From a virus, in the IMG/VR virus record IMGVR_UViG_3300042923_000473, positions 1 to 39,872 of that record: a stretch of DNA of 39,872 nt, one strand, 5' to 3'. Made by a program: the position numbers and the translations under genes. This document shows, one piece after another, positions 21,107 to 30,595 of the stretch. Every line of letters starts with the position of its first letter. The stretch's first letter is position 1. The notes under the pieces were generated by a model. It ran no database searches. It was not told the DNA's origin and worked only from the letters and a program-made list of their open reading frames with translations.

Positions 21107-22960
21107 TTATCTTTTCGATTTGCCCGTCTTATAAGATAGAACTATGTTTGATATGTTCATATCTCTGTCTATTTCTTCATTGCTGAACTCTACACCATAT
21201 AAATCTATCTTTGTTTCGGCGGGCTGGAATACAAATGTTTGTTTTACTCCTGATACGTTCAATGTAAAATTAGGTATTGAAAATCCCGGAATAGAAAAAG
21301 AACCAACATCGATTATCCCGGGTTCGGTTTCGACGTCAATTCCATCACTTGTGATATATTTAATATTTATTTGCGTTCTTGTGTCTGACCTTATATCTAC
21401 CCACATAGTCATTACATCAAACTCGTACACTCCACCACCCAAATCCATAGAAGGTAGCTTATAAAGTGATTTTATAGCAAGTCCGAAGTCCGAGAACTTA
21501 TCTTTTCTTATCTTTACTGTCTTGCCACTTGTGCGGTTGATATAATATAACTCTTGTGCATCTGTTATGAATGAATGTGCATTGATATTATCAAAGTACC
21601 ACCATGACAACAATTCTGCTGATTTATCAGGATTGCCAGTATCAACGTAAGGTGTAATTGTGAAGTCCCATAGATAAACCTTATCATTTACGCATAACCA
21701 ATATCTGCCGTTGTGGCTAACGCTCGATGCACTTATAAGGTTATTGTCTTTCATTAATCTAGGGTTGATATTTCTACTTATAGGAAATGCGTTCCGTTGT
21801 CCTCCGACTGTTGTACCAACCAATATGCAAACGCCATATTTTGTAGTAAGCCATACTAATTGATTGTTGATACTCTGCATAGTGCCAGGACAATCACAAC
21901 CATATTGATCGTTAATCTGAAATGAGTTGAATATACCTTTTGTGCCATCCCAAGTATAAGTTACGCCGAATATTTCACCACTTACTTTGTGGATTGTCAG
22001 CACATCATAGAACTTGCCAAAGCCTTTTATATCTTCGTCGCTATTGCCTATGATATTGTAATTGTTGTAAGCCCAATAAGTCGCATCTACACCGGCACTT
22101 GATATGCCAGTATAGTAATAGTAGCCAGTGCCGTTGCCACCTATGAACATTCTGTTGTCATTTTGACCGCCGAAAGGTATCGCATAAAAACAATTCAAAA
22201 TACTGTCTATTGCTGCTTGGTCTGTTTTATAGGCTTTTACTCTTATGTTATTAGTTCCTATTGGTTGAAGTACTGTCCAAGTAATAACCCCAGTTGTGCG
22301 GTTTACTGTGAAGTCAACACCTTCAATCTTATCCCACGTTACACCGCTGTCATAACTTGCCACTATAGGAGTGGCATCTAGGTTTTTATCCGTTAAGGTA
22401 TAGGCTACATTTGCGCCAGTGCCGTTAAAAGCATTGATGAAGCCTGCGCCTATGCGATTATATTGTTCGTTTACATTACCTCCACCAGAGGGAGTACGAT
22501 TGATTATAACAAGTGGAATGTAAGGTGTTACTGCTACTGCTGTTGCACCATCCCATATAAGGAATTTGCCACTTTGGATATAGTAAAGGTTTGAGTTGAA
22601 TTTAAAAAAACTGCCTTTAATAGCAGTCAATCCTGAATATATAGTTGTAATTGCGCCTGTTGTTGGGTCTTGCTTATACATCTTAGTACCGCAATGCTTG
22701 ATTATAAAGCCTTTGTATAGGTTTTTGTAAGATGCAAAAGCAGGAGATTCAACTATTTCAGTATCTTCTACGAAAGATTGTCCGTACCTTTTGCCGAGTT
22801 CTCCGTTTTGAAACCACATATTGATTGTTTTACTCGTTTTATTTGCGCCAATCTTCCACTCTTTGCTTGCAAGGTCTAAACCGCCATCTAAAGAATTAGG
22901 TGATGTGAATTGCATTGGTGGACTTTTTGGGGCTGTTATACTTTTTGGGGCTATGTACAA
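21107..22960 (-). CDS. Tail hub/nozzle-like protein (P22 gp10 or T7 gp12 type)
   Basis: About 617 residues of beta-rich sequence with repeated short motifs (GTKMYKQDPTTGAITTIYSG, KFLIWDGATAVAVTPY, LLSWWYFDNINAHSF) typical of the beta-propeller nozzle of short-tailed phages. I prefer TTG 22960 (MYIAPKS), 8 bases after AGGAGG, over the GTG at 22969 that overlaps the ribosome site. It follows the adaptor gene, as in P22/T7-type tails. Assignment rests on order and fold pattern, not on a recognised signature. Confidence 0.6.
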   Translation of the reverse strand: MYIAPKSITAPKSPPMQFTSPNSLDGGLDLASKEWKIGANKTSKTINMWFQNGELGKRYGQSFVEDTEIVESPAFASYKNLYKGFIIKHCGTKMYKQDPTTGAITTIYSGLTAIKGSFFKFNSNLYYIQSGKFLIWDGATAVAVTPYIPLVIINRTPSGGGNVNEQYNRIGAGFINAFNGTGANVAYTLTDKNLDATPIVASYDSGVTWDKIEGVDFTVNRTTGVITWTVLQPIGTNNIRVKAYKTDQAAIDSILNCFYAIPFGGQNDNRMFIGGNGTGYYYYTGISSAGVDATYWAYNNYNIIGNSDEDIKGFGKFYDVLTIHKVSGEIFGVTYTWDGTKGIFNSFQINDQYGCDCPGTMQSINNQLVWLTTKYGVCILVGTTVGGQRNAFPISRNINPRLMKDNNLISASSVSHNGRYWLCVNDKVYLWDFTITPYVDTGNPDKSAELLSWWYFDNINAHSFITDAQELYYINRTSGKTVKIRKDKFSDFGLAIKSLYKLPSMDLGGGVYEFDVMTMWVDIRSDTRTQINIKYITSDGIDVETEPGIIDVGSFSIPGFSIPNFTLNVSGVKQTFVFQPAETKIDLYGVEFSNEEIDRDMNISNIVLSYKTGKSKR

Positions 22961-22972
22961 TTCAGCCACCTC

Positions 22973-23887
22973 CTACATGATTGAGTAAACTGTTGTTATT
23001 GCTGTATCTGAAACAGTGCTATCCTGAGTGATATTCTGTACCTTTTCTATATATAGCGACCTTAACCATGACGATAAACTTGGGTTATCTGATGCTGTAG
23101 CCATTATTCCTGCTTGAAGTACTACTAAGTCGATTGCCTTATCTTCTACGCTCATTTGTACGGTGTCAAGGTCGGTCGGTAAGATTGTGTTAGGGTAAGC
23201 AAAGTAATATATGTTAAAACTACCCTTGTCATAGTAGCCTAATAAGACTTTCTTTGTTGATTCCCATTTATAAGCTAGATATGCTTCATAACTTCTTGGG
23301 TCTGATTTTAGCATTACTTTGTCAAATTCCATAAAATTGCTAGGCATATCATAAGCAAGCATGGAAGTGTAATCGGGTACATCTGCATCAGTTGGGAAAG
23401 CATATCCATATAATGCGGTATTGCATATATTGTAAGGATATGGTCCGTCGAATGTAATAGTTACTATATCGGCACTAGATGCGCCTGTGTTCGCTTTGTA
23501 GGCTGTAAATTGTTTCTTTATGGTATTAGGTATAGTCTTAACTGTTATTCCGTTTACGGATATTGTGACAGTTCCTATGTTGTCGAGTTCTAGGTAGAAT
23601 GACTTGCAACCTGTGGCTGTTAATACTTTAGGTGTGCCAGGTAGATATTGAACCATATCAAAGCCTTGCAATAGTCCTAATAAGTTCGGTATAGGGTATT
23701 GTGTTACTGTGAATACGGCAGGAATTTTAATTATAGATGCTATATATGTCTGCGCTTCATTGAGGAAGAAATTGAATTTATCCCTATAGTCTGCGTTTTT
23801 AGTGATAGGCATTGGTACACCTTTTTTAGTTGCGCTGTCGAGATAGCGAAGGAATAAATCCATGCAATCGCCTTTTGTTTTTGACAT
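22973..23887 (-). CDS. Head-to-tail adaptor-like protein
   Basis: The 304-residue protein has an N-terminal helical segment (DCMDLFLRYLDSATKKG, DKFNFFLNEAQTYIASI), a central beta insertion with a Gly/Ser/Thr-rich domain (residues 90-165) and a C-terminal helical part (DKAIDLVVLQAGIMATASDN). This fits the adaptor/tail-tube A class that sits below the portal. It lies directly upstream of the tail-nozzle gene with 3-base spacing. Ribosome site AAAGGAGGT. Confidence 0.55.
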   Translation of the reverse strand: MSKTKGDCMDLFLRYLDSATKKGVPMPITKNADYRDKFNFFLNEAQTYIASIIKIPAVFTVTQYPIPNLLGLLQGFDMVQYLPGTPKVLTATGCKSFYLELDNIGTVTISVNGITVKTIPNTIKKQFTAYKANTGASSADIVTITFDGPYPYNICNTALYGYAFPTDADVPDYTSMLAYDMPSNFMEFDKVMLKSDPRSYEAYLAYKWESTKKVLLGYYDKGSFNIYYFAYPNTILPTDLDTVQMSVEDKAIDLVVLQAGIMATASDNPSLSSWLRSLYIEKVQNITQDSTVSDTAITTVYSIM

Positions 23888-23910
23888 TTTAAACCTCCTT
23901 TAGGAGTAAG

Positions 23911-23932
23911 AAAAAGCACTCAAAAGAGTGCT
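23911..23932 (-). terminator. Terminator after the coiled-coil head protein
   Basis: AGCACTC-TTTT-GAGTGCT (23932-23915) is a perfect 7-bp stem, followed by TTTTTC on the minus strand; it overlaps the end of the 23931 gene. Confidence 0.75.
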
Positions 23933-24383
23933 AATCCATTATAGTTATTTCTTTATTTAGTAGTTGATCCATTTTTCTATTTGCTTCTCTTGTCTTGTCA
24001 TAAGCATATTTCCATGTATCATATATGGATTGTGGTACCTCAAAATCTTGTCCTGTTGGTATTGCATAAATAACCCCATTAAAGCCTACTGGAACGATTT
24101 CGCCGGGATTGTTTGGATTTTCAGGAATATGGATAGCTACTTGTTTTTGTGCTTTCAACATAGCTTTAACTGATTGTTCTTGTTTTGCAAAAGTCTTTTC
24201 CATAGCAGCTTCTTGTTTTGCAATTGCTTCATCCTTGGCTTGCTGCGCTGTTTTCATTTCTGCTTCTATTTTCACTCTTAATTCTGCTTCTATTTTTGCT
24301 TTCATTTCAGTTTCGATTTGCGCTCTTAAAGCAACCTCGTCTATTGTTGTTTGTGCTGTATTGTTTTCAGTTGATTTACTCAT
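23931..24383 (-). CDS. Minor head protein with long coiled coil
   Basis: 150 residues. Residues 15-85 are a highly charged coiled coil with repeats of the form AELRVKIEAEMK. The C-terminus has FNGVIYAIPTGQDFEVPQSI and a final helix with DKTREANRKMD. The VIYAIPTG...EVP motif is one I associate with small head proteins encoded beside the capsid gene of podoviruses. It may be a cement or head-completion protein. Confidence 0.5.
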   Translation of the reverse strand: MSKSTENNTAQTTIDEVALRAQIETEMKAKIEAELRVKIEAEMKTAQQAKDEAIAKQEAAMEKTFAKQEQSVKAMLKAQKQVAIHIPENPNNPGEIVPVGFNGVIYAIPTGQDFEVPQSIYDTWKYAYDKTREANRKMDQLLNKEITIMD

Positions 24384-24406
24384 TTATTTATCATCCTTTC
24401 AAATTA

Positions 24407-24436
24407 AAATAAAAGGGACGGATATTTCACCGCCCC
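24407..24436 (-). terminator. Terminator after the capsid gene
   Basis: GGGGCGG (24436-24430) pairs with CCGTCCC (24421-24415), one G-U pair, and is followed by TTTTATTTT. It probably raises capsid mRNA above that of downstream genes. Confidence 0.75.
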
Positions 24437-24443
24437 TAATGGA

Positions 24444-25412
24444 TTATACCGTTGCTGAACACTCGTATCTTACAAGTGCTAATTGCTGAAGAATCAATGC
24501 TGTTAAGCAAGCTTTCCAACCTATTGTGTTGAATTGGTTTAATGGGTCATTAATACCACTTTCGCCTGCTTTGTGTACGATGATTTCAGGCTTTTGTGAG
24601 CCTGCAATATCAGGAACACCATAAGCACCTTTGCCGATTATAAGGTTACCGTATATATCACAACCTGCTTCTCCGGCTCCTGCAAACTTAGGTGCGTTAT
24701 CGGCTTCTAAGAAGTAGATTCCGTACATTTTACCCAGTATACCTTCTGCTCTGTTCTTAGTGTCAACGTATGTGTTTTGGTCTTTCCACTCAGTTGTTTG
24801 CATCAAGTCGGTTGCTACATCAGTGTGAATGAACCATAAATAACCCTTGCTGCCGTCAGGTAGAGTAATAGGCTTAACCTTTGCTCTCTTTAATGCTCTT
24901 CTAACCTTAAGAATTTCAATTGCTGTTATTTTGTCTGTTGCAGCCGTCAATACTCTTGATGCCTTACCGCCTGCATACATTACATTAGTTCCTGCTGCCA
25001 TAATATCTCTAACGATTGTGTCAATGGATTCTCCGGCATTTTCGCCCATGATCTCGGACATATTAACTATTGTGTCGTCAAGCCCTACTAAGTCGATGTA
25101 GTCTGTGAATTTTGACCAGTTGCCGTATTGCTTTACAGTAGCTGAAATCTTTGTTACTGTTGGATTTACGCCATCAGGTGTAACACCATCAGTTATTTCA
25201 GTAGTTTTTACTGCAAGGGAGTTCCATCTTCTCCAACTTTGGGTATCTCCTGCTCTTTTAGGCGCGCCTAAACCCTTTTCGCCATACTTAGCAAAGAATA
25301 ATTCAGGTGTAAGTCTTTCAAGGCATACTCTGTTATATACCTCTGCGTTTACTTGTGGTATTGTTGTAAATCCTGCTGAAGCATTGGTTAAACTTGATGT
25401 ATTTGTAGCCAT
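24444..25412 (-). CDS. Major capsid protein (N4-gp56 family)
   Basis: The 322-residue protein has the N4-gp56 signature: NAEVYNRVCLERLTPELFFA at residues 20-39, then GDTQSWRRWNSL, TVKQYGNWSKFTDYIDL and a GKGAYGVPDI stretch near the end of an HK97-like fold. It forms the icosahedral shell. The gene sits between scaffold and head-completion genes and has strong local signals (CGGAGGAAAATAA and a terminator), as expected for an abundant product. Confidence 0.88.
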   Translation of the reverse strand: MATNTSSLTNASAGFTTIPQVNAEVYNRVCLERLTPELFFAKYGEKGLGAPKRAGDTQSWRRWNSLAVKTTEITDGVTPDGVNPTVTKISATVKQYGNWSKFTDYIDLVGLDDTIVNMSEIMGENAGESIDTIVRDIMAAGTNVMYAGGKASRVLTAATDKITAIEILKVRRALKRAKVKPITLPDGSKGYLWFIHTDVATDLMQTTEWKDQNTYVDTKNRAEGILGKMYGIYFLEADNAPKFAGAGEAGCDIYGNLIIGKGAYGVPDIAGSQKPEIIVHKAGESGINDPLNQFNTIGWKACLTALILQQLALVRYECSATV

Positions 25413-25429
25413 AATTTATTTTCCTCCGT

Positions 25430-26188
25430 TTATAATTTTATTTTTTCTCCCCTCTTTACTCGGTCTATAATCTTGTTAAATTCCTCTGTAGACATTTGAC
25501 TTACAGACATTGGAATATTATCTCCACCACCACTTAATGAGCCAGGGGATGATGCGCCATTAGCTGTGATTTTCTTGATCGTTTCTTGCTGTGTTGCTTG
25601 TTCTTTCTTAGCAAAGAATTCTTTCTTATTAGCAAGGAATACAGCTTCTGCAAGTGTTTTGCCACTTTGAACCAACTGTGTAACCTTATCTGCGTTAGGT
25701 ATCTTTGCGACCTCTGCATCAGATAGGTCTTTGAGTTGTAAGTCTATACCGCAATCGCTTAACTCACTGTTTAGGTCTGTAAGTGCTTTTGATATGTTCT
25801 TCTCTGCTCTTATGCTTGATAGTTCTTGAAAGTCAGGGTCAGATTTCTTCCATTGCTCGAACAAAGGTTTTACTGTGTCAGGGTCAAAGCCGTTTTGCTC
25901 TTGGAATCTTGCCTTTTCCTCTGCTGCTTCTCTTTCGGCTTCTGCATTCTCCATTTCGTCAAATGAAGAATACCCATATCGTTGAGCAAACTTATCTTGT
26001 CTTTCTCTTTCCATTGCCGTTGCTTTTTGTGTCTGTTCTTTTAACCTTGCGCTAAATGCCTGCGTTTCTGTTATGTCAGGCTTTGCTATAGGTTGTTCTG
26101 TTTCCACTACTTGTTCGGTAGTTTCTACAGTATCTTGAGGTGTTGCGACTTCCTCGATATTAGCAGCAACATTTTCCATTTCATCCAT
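25430..26188 (-). CDS. Scaffold/capsid assembly protein
   Basis: About 252 residues, highly acidic and helical, with a Gln/Glu/Thr-rich N-terminus (EEVATPQDTVETTEQVVE), a coiled-coil core (ERERQDKFAQRYGYSSFDEM) and a basic C-terminal helix (EFNKIIDRVKRGEKIKL) that fits a capsid-binding tail. It lies between portal-side genes and the capsid gene, the standard scaffold place. The start is ATG 26188, 9 bases after AAGGA; an ATG at 26197 is too close. Confidence 0.75.
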   Translation of the reverse strand: MDEMENVAANIEEVATPQDTVETTEQVVETEQPIAKPDITETQAFSARLKEQTQKATAMERERQDKFAQRYGYSSFDEMENAEAEREAAEEKARFQEQNGFDPDTVKPLFEQWKKSDPDFQELSSIRAEKNISKALTDLNSELSDCGIDLQLKDLSDAEVAKIPNADKVTQLVQSGKTLAEAVFLANKKEFFAKKEQATQQETIKKITANGASSPGSLSGGGDNIPMSVSQMSTEEFNKIIDRVKRGEKIKL

Positions 26189-26248
26189 TGTGTTCATTCC
26201 TTTCGATATTTGTTGGCGAGGTTCGGTTTTTATCCGTTTTGCAGCCAA

Positions 26249-26348
26249 TATTTAGACATAATTAAAGACACCCTTGCGAGTGCCTATCTGCGTGCGTTTT
26301 AAATTGGTTTTGAGCCATTGTAATTGAGTGGGTAGAGTGTTTATGCCT
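26249..26348 (-). other. Non-coding gap with weak hairpin
   Basis: About 100 bases without a credible gene. GGCAC/GTGTC (26284-26267) forms a weak 5-bp stem, then TTTAATT on the minus strand, so it may be a leaky terminator after the zinc-ribbon gene. Nothing else is recognised. Confidence 0.35.
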
Positions 26349-26531
26349 TTACAACTCCCTCTTTATCATTTGCGTGTCGATAACCGTATTGAACATCTCG
26401 CATTTATCGTTTAAACAAGCAAAGTCGATAACCTCATATAACTCTGTTGGCTTATCGGGTGTATCACCATTGACTACTTTGGGATAACTTGCTTTGATTA
26501 ATGCTTTTGATTTACATTTTGCACAATCCAT
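26349..26531 (-). CDS. Zinc-ribbon protein, 60 residues
   Basis: CAKC at residues 3-6 and C-x4-C (CLNDKC at about 39-44) form a zinc ribbon. ATG at 26531 overlaps the previous stop, with GGGAGGT in the upstream gene. Small zinc-ribbon proteins beside portal genes are common in Firmicutes phages. Function is unknown. Confidence 0.6.
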   Translation of the reverse strand: MDCAKCKSKALIKASYPKVVNGDTPDKPTELYEVIDFACLNDKCEMFNTVIDTQMIKREL

Positions 26532-26761
26532 TATTGACCTCCCACAAATCCAATATCCTTATCAACGCTTACTTCATTAAAAGACATAGCATATATAAGG
26601 CAGAATGATATTAATAAATTTCCATCAGTATCATTGTATTCTCTCACTCTTGTACTATAAGAATCAGATATGTACTCATTTTTAAGTCTTTCAGCTTCTT
26701 CTATTGACATATCACCTTCTATACAAGAACCACTTTTTAGCCATATTGTATAACTCTTCAC
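26531..26761 (-). CDS. Hypothetical protein, 76 residues
   Basis: The start is GTG at 26761, overlapping the portal stop (ATGTGA), with AGGAGG 7 bases ahead in the portal gene. The fold looks like a small beta domain: YTIWLKSGSCIEGDM, an acidic helix SIEEAERLKNEYI and a strand NLLISFCLIYAM. No family is recognised. Confidence 0.55.
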   Translation of the reverse strand: MKSYTIWLKSGSCIEGDMSIEEAERLKNEYISDSYSTRVREYNDTDGNLLISFCLIYAMSFNEVSVDKDIGFVGGQ

Positions 26762-28473
26762 ATTTGACCTCCTTGCATACTTGCTAAAGCCTTATCTAAT
26801 AATGTTGGGTCAGCTTTAAAGGCTTCTTTTTCTTCGGGGCTTAATGAGTTCATAATAGTATCTACTTGTTGTTGCATATTTGCTTGCTGTTCCTGTTGTT
26901 GCTTCATTAGTTCTTCTTCCTTCTCAAAGTCTTGCTTCATTTCCTGAGGGAAGATGTTTCTAGGAGAATACTTTACGAATTGATATTTCGTAATATCTTT
27001 TTTATCATATACGTTTTGTATTGCTGACATTTGTAATGCTTCGGTAAATACTCCGGCAGGTCCAACATCGACGATTAAACCAAAGTTTATATTTGCCGAA
27101 TTAGTTCCGACGAATGACTTTGTAATCTCATTGCCGTCTTTATCTGTGCCTGTGATTGGTCTAGGCAAGTTATAATAGCACTTGTAGAACTCTTGCCATA
27201 TCTGCCCTATGTTCTTCATGCTTCTAAATAGCTTATTTTGGAATGCTTGATTAGGTTTCTGTGCTTGATTCTGCATTGCTATTATTGCAGCTGCTGCCAT
27301 ATTTGCGCCTAATGCTTCACCGCTGTTTACTTCTGTTGTACTTGTATTCTCTCTTAATAAGTCTGAGAGTTTATCAGCTAATACAGGTGGCATATTGCTA
27401 AAGTTAGGAGGTTGCATATACTTAATGCCGTCCACTCCCGGGGTTGGTGCATGATCTGTAACTATCTCCCCTGGAACATTCAATACAGCTTGTAGCAATG
27501 CTCCTGCTTTAGCAAGTATCTTGGGCCATGCGTTACCTTGCACACTCAACATAATCATGCCGTAAATCCAATTTATAGCTTTATTAACTGTTATACTGTC
27601 TTGTATGATTGACCTACCTAAACTACATTCATCAATTTCCATAAATACCAAAGCTTCTACTGGATATAATGTAAAAGGTTTAGGGCTTGTAGATGGTGCC
27701 AAAGGTATTGGCTTTTGTATCACCGCTGTTTCTGTTACTTGCGTCCAATATACTTGATTATCTTCTTTATAGTATTTTATAAGGGTTGTAGTCATGTTTG
27801 AGTTTCTTGTATTCTCATTATCTAATTCATTTGCTTTTCTTTCTTCGTCAGGCTGAATTGTTTCCCAGTTGCTGCCGTTCTTCTTAGATATTTCCTTTAT
27901 TGAATCTGTATCGCACATCTTTCTAATGATAATAAAGGGCTGCTTTTGTATTTGATAGGGTTTTAATCTCGGATTTCCTAAGCACAAATCACTAGGAGAT
28001 ATTGTTTCACCGTCTATCCTACCTACAAACTTTGTAAATTGACCGCCAGTATATTCATTATCGAAGAAGTAATGATAATAGCCTGTGCCTTTGGTTAATG
28101 TGCTATCTACTGCATCTTCATTGAGTGCATCTTGGTCTACATCTGCCCACGTTCCTGCTGCTGCATCTGTATAATCCTCTGCTGCTTTTAATAAATCCTC
28201 ATTTTCTCCATCTGTTGGCATCTCGCCGGGGGAAAATATCATTTTTAATGTTTGAGATAGTATGTTAGATTTTCTATTCTCGATGATAAATCCGCATTTA
28301 TTAATTACGATTCTTGGCATGGCCTTGGTAGCTTCTGTTACTCTTCCCCAATGTCTGCCCTCTTTGAAATCAACGCACTCTTTCCACATCTTTGGAAAGC
28401 CTTTGCCAGTTTTATACGTTTTGTCATCTTCAAACTCTTTGAATATAGCTGTTGAATCAGTTTTAATTGCCAT
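26758..28473 (-). CDS. Portal protein (P22-like)
   Basis: The 571-residue protein follows the podoviral portal layout: an N-terminal EGRHWG motif with ATKAMPRIVINKCGFIIENR, a wing domain, a long central helix after VNSGEALGANMAAAAIIAMQ, and a Gln/Glu-rich C-terminal barrel (EEELMKQQQEQQANMQQQ). It is the dodecameric DNA gate and docking site for the terminase. It lies two small genes downstream of terL. RBS CAGGAGGT. Confidence 0.85.
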   Translation of the reverse strand: MAIKTDSTAIFKEFEDDKTYKTGKGFPKMWKECVDFKEGRHWGRVTEATKAMPRIVINKCGFIIENRKSNILSQTLKMIFSPGEMPTDGENEDLLKAAEDYTDAAAGTWADVDQDALNEDAVDSTLTKGTGYYHYFFDNEYTGGQFTKFVGRIDGETISPSDLCLGNPRLKPYQIQKQPFIIIRKMCDTDSIKEISKKNGSNWETIQPDEERKANELDNENTRNSNMTTTLIKYYKEDNQVYWTQVTETAVIQKPIPLAPSTSPKPFTLYPVEALVFMEIDECSLGRSIIQDSITVNKAINWIYGMIMLSVQGNAWPKILAKAGALLQAVLNVPGEIVTDHAPTPGVDGIKYMQPPNFSNMPPVLADKLSDLLRENTSTTEVNSGEALGANMAAAAIIAMQNQAQKPNQAFQNKLFRSMKNIGQIWQEFYKCYYNLPRPITGTDKDGNEITKSFVGTNSANINFGLIVDVGPAGVFTEALQMSAIQNVYDKKDITKYQFVKYSPRNIFPQEMKQDFEKEEELMKQQQEQQANMQQQVDTIMNSLSPEEKEAFKADPTLLDKALASMQGGQM

Positions 28474-28727
28474 TAGTCAACCTCCTGGAAGAACGGACTA
28501 TATTCTTCTATTTGCTGTTCAGAATATTTGTTAGCTGCTTCAACTGCTTTATTATCCGCTCTTTGCTGTATTCCCTCAACTATCGGTGCAATAGGGTTCT
28601 TTAACTCAGGCTGTACACCTTCTTTAGCTTGCATACCCCACTTAATACCTAGTTGCATAAATTTGAGCATAAAAAAACCGAATATAATTAATATAATCGG
28701 TATCGATATTATAAGTGCTATATTCAT
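28473..28727 (-). CDS. Small membrane protein, 84 residues
   Basis: One strong N-terminal membrane span (ALIISIPIILIIFGFFMLKF) is followed by a charged helical tail ending in EQQIEEYSPFF. Start and stop codons overlap neighbours (ATGA). Its place between terL and the portal gene hints at a packaging or ejection accessory role; function is unknown. Confidence 0.6.
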   Translation of the reverse strand: MNIALIISIPIILIIFGFFMLKFMQLGIKWGMQAKEGVQPELKNPIAPIVEGIQQRADNKAVEAANKYSEQQIEEYSPFFQEVD

Positions 28728-28873
28728 TTGCTCAGCACCTCCAATTGTTTTTCATTATCATAAGTGCAAGTCACATGAGGTTTTTGCAACACTTGTATTT
28801 GTCCAGTATCCCATATGTTAGTTATTGTGCCTGTATATCCATTTTTATCAATTACCTTGTCGCCTATTACCAT
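28724..28873 (-). CDS. Hypothetical beta-rich protein, 49 residues
   Basis: ATG 28873 lies in the last codons of terL, and the stop overlaps the next start. The sequence MVIGDKVIDKNGYTGTITNI is a KOW/SH3-like strand pattern. The ribosome site is weak, so translation may depend on coupling to terL. Confidence 0.5.
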   Translation of the reverse strand: MVIGDKVIDKNGYTGTITNIWDTGQIQVLQKPHVTCTYDNEKQLEVLSK

Positions 28874-30249
28874 ATATCTAAATCATTCCTTTCTTGTTTA
28901 CTCTCAAACATCCAATTGGTTTGTTTCTTCTTTGTTTCCATCCTCGGTGCATATGGTCTGCCTGCTACAAAGTATCTAAGGCTGTCGACCGAATGCGTGA
29001 GATTGTGAGGCTGTTTAGCATATACATTAGGATTCTTTTCATCCTTTTGTATGCTTGATAGTGAGTTTATAAGGTTAATACAGTTATTAAATATCTTTAA
29101 GTTAGCTGTCTTAATTATATCCCCGGTTTGTTCATCTTGGGTATCATAAGGATATATCCATTCTTTCATATCTAAGCAGCCTTGCTCAAACTCATTGCTT
29201 GCTTGCATCAGATAAATGCCATGGTCTTGGAATATCTTCGCCGTACTGTTTCCAGTATCTCTGTTTCTGTTCCATAGGTCAGGCGGTGCTATGTTTTGAT
29301 ATATTACTTCATCGGGCAATGTCATGTCTAATATGCGTTTAGCAGCTTGTGATACTATATGATTGCTTTCATGGAGTTCTTTATATACGTAGGCTTTGCC
29401 TTGGTAGTCAATAGCTATCCAATAACAAGCTAACATATCAAGTCCATAGTCTAGTACTCTATATCTGCGCCAATCGTTTGATGTTATATTAGGTACAGTA
29501 TCAGGCTTTATAACATGCACGCTCTCGCTAAATTCTTCAAAGAATGTTCCTCCTGGCATACCATATTCGCCAAGTCCTACTACTTTAAACAGTGAAGGAT
29601 TAGTTACTTCTAATTTTTCTATTATTGACCTGTCTGCATCGTCGAGCCATTCGTTACATTTATATGTTGTGGTCAATGTAAAAGCATCAAGATCAACAGC
29701 ATCAAAGAATCTCGTCTTAGTCCAATGTGAGTTTATCCACGGATTGAATGTGAGCGTTAATTGTTTCCACAATCCATCAGGCAACTCTCCACGAATAGAT
29801 GTATCAAACTTCGTAAAATCTTCTTCGCTATCTATTTCAAAAGCTTCTTCTAGCCACGCCCAACAGAGCACGCCGAACGGAACTGTAATTGACATCAATT
29901 TGTCTATATCGTCGAATCCGCGAAATAGTATTCTCTGTTGAGTAGGCTTATAAATACATTCCAAAGGAGATTCCTTAAATTGCCATAAGTGAGATACATT
30001 TAATCTATGTGCTGCCCATTTTAATACTGCAAATGTACTATCTTTATGAGTGTTAAAAACATTCCTCACCACAACCGTGTTGGCTTGGGGGTATTTCATC
30101 ATATTATATATGTACCATAATCCGGTAGTTCTTGATTTTTTACTACCCTTTCCCCCTTTACATACTCTATATCGTTTTTTAGTAGTCCAAAATGATTTAT
30201 AGCCTTTACCTATTATATCAGGTAGGTTTATTTCCTTTGTTCTGTCCAT
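28867..30249 (-). CDS. terL: Terminase large subunit
   Basis: The 460-residue packaging motor has an atypical Walker A GGKGSKKS at residues 32-39, Walker B VLCWAWLEE (127-135) and an RNase H-like nuclease with Asp267 in YRVLDYGLDMLA and a late acidic SVDSLRYF. It belongs to the phage terminase_3/PBSX-type group. With the small subunit it cuts concatemers and fills the head through the portal. Start ATG 30249, ribosome site AGGTG. Confidence 0.92.
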   Translation of the reverse strand: MDRTKEINLPDIIGKGYKSFWTTKKRYRVCKGGKGSKKSRTTGLWYIYNMMKYPQANTVVVRNVFNTHKDSTFAVLKWAAHRLNVSHLWQFKESPLECIYKPTQQRILFRGFDDIDKLMSITVPFGVLCWAWLEEAFEIDSEEDFTKFDTSIRGELPDGLWKQLTLTFNPWINSHWTKTRFFDAVDLDAFTLTTTYKCNEWLDDADRSIIEKLEVTNPSLFKVVGLGEYGMPGGTFFEEFSESVHVIKPDTVPNITSNDWRRYRVLDYGLDMLACYWIAIDYQGKAYVYKELHESNHIVSQAAKRILDMTLPDEVIYQNIAPPDLWNRNRDTGNSTAKIFQDHGIYLMQASNEFEQGCLDMKEWIYPYDTQDEQTGDIIKTANLKIFNNCINLINSLSSIQKDEKNPNVYAKQPHNLTHSVDSLRYFVAGRPYAPRMETKKKQTNWMFESKQERNDLDIW

Positions 30250-30253
30250 TGTA

Positions 30254-30418
30254 TCACCTATTTGTTAAAGAACTTGTAATGTTAAATATTATCATTATAT
30301 CTAGCACAATTGACCATATGAAGATACTTGCTGTTTTTTTCTGCTTATATGCACATATAATTGTCAGAACTAAATCAATTATCACTATTGTAAGAAATAT
30401 CACTTGAATAAATTTCAC
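30254..30418 (-). CDS. Two-span membrane protein between terminase genes, 54 residues
   Basis: GTG 30418 follows AAGGAGGGG. Two spans (IQVIFLTIVIIDLVLTIICA and FIWSIVLDIMIIFNI) flank a basic loop KQKKTA. The size and two-span hairpin recall holins, but the lysis genes are far away. Function is uncertain. Confidence 0.5.
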   Translation of the reverse strand: MKFIQVIFLTIVIIDLVLTIICAYKQKKTASIFIWSIVLDIMIIFNITSSLTNR

Positions 30419-30595
30419 ATTACCCCTCCTTGATTGCGCGAAATATTTATTTTGTGACTAATTATTCTAACTTTCTTTGATTTTCAATATATATAGCCGT
30501 CTTTTTTGGCACTTTTTACTTCATTTCTGTATAAACTTGCATATGTCTGTATATTTATTCTATTATACAAGCTAATATTGATTGCATACTATGCA
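30419..30595 (-). promoter_or_regulatory. Non-coding gap with candidate late promoter
   Basis: The 177 bases between terS and the small membrane protein contain a minus-strand TATAAT (30567-30562) with a poor -35, and no terminator. A late promoter needing the ArpU-like activator would look like this. No gene is seen. Confidence 0.35.

Noticed and set aside
26249-26348. A tRNA or attachment site
   Set aside because: No cloverleaf can be drawn, no direct repeat is seen elsewhere, and no integrase is present.
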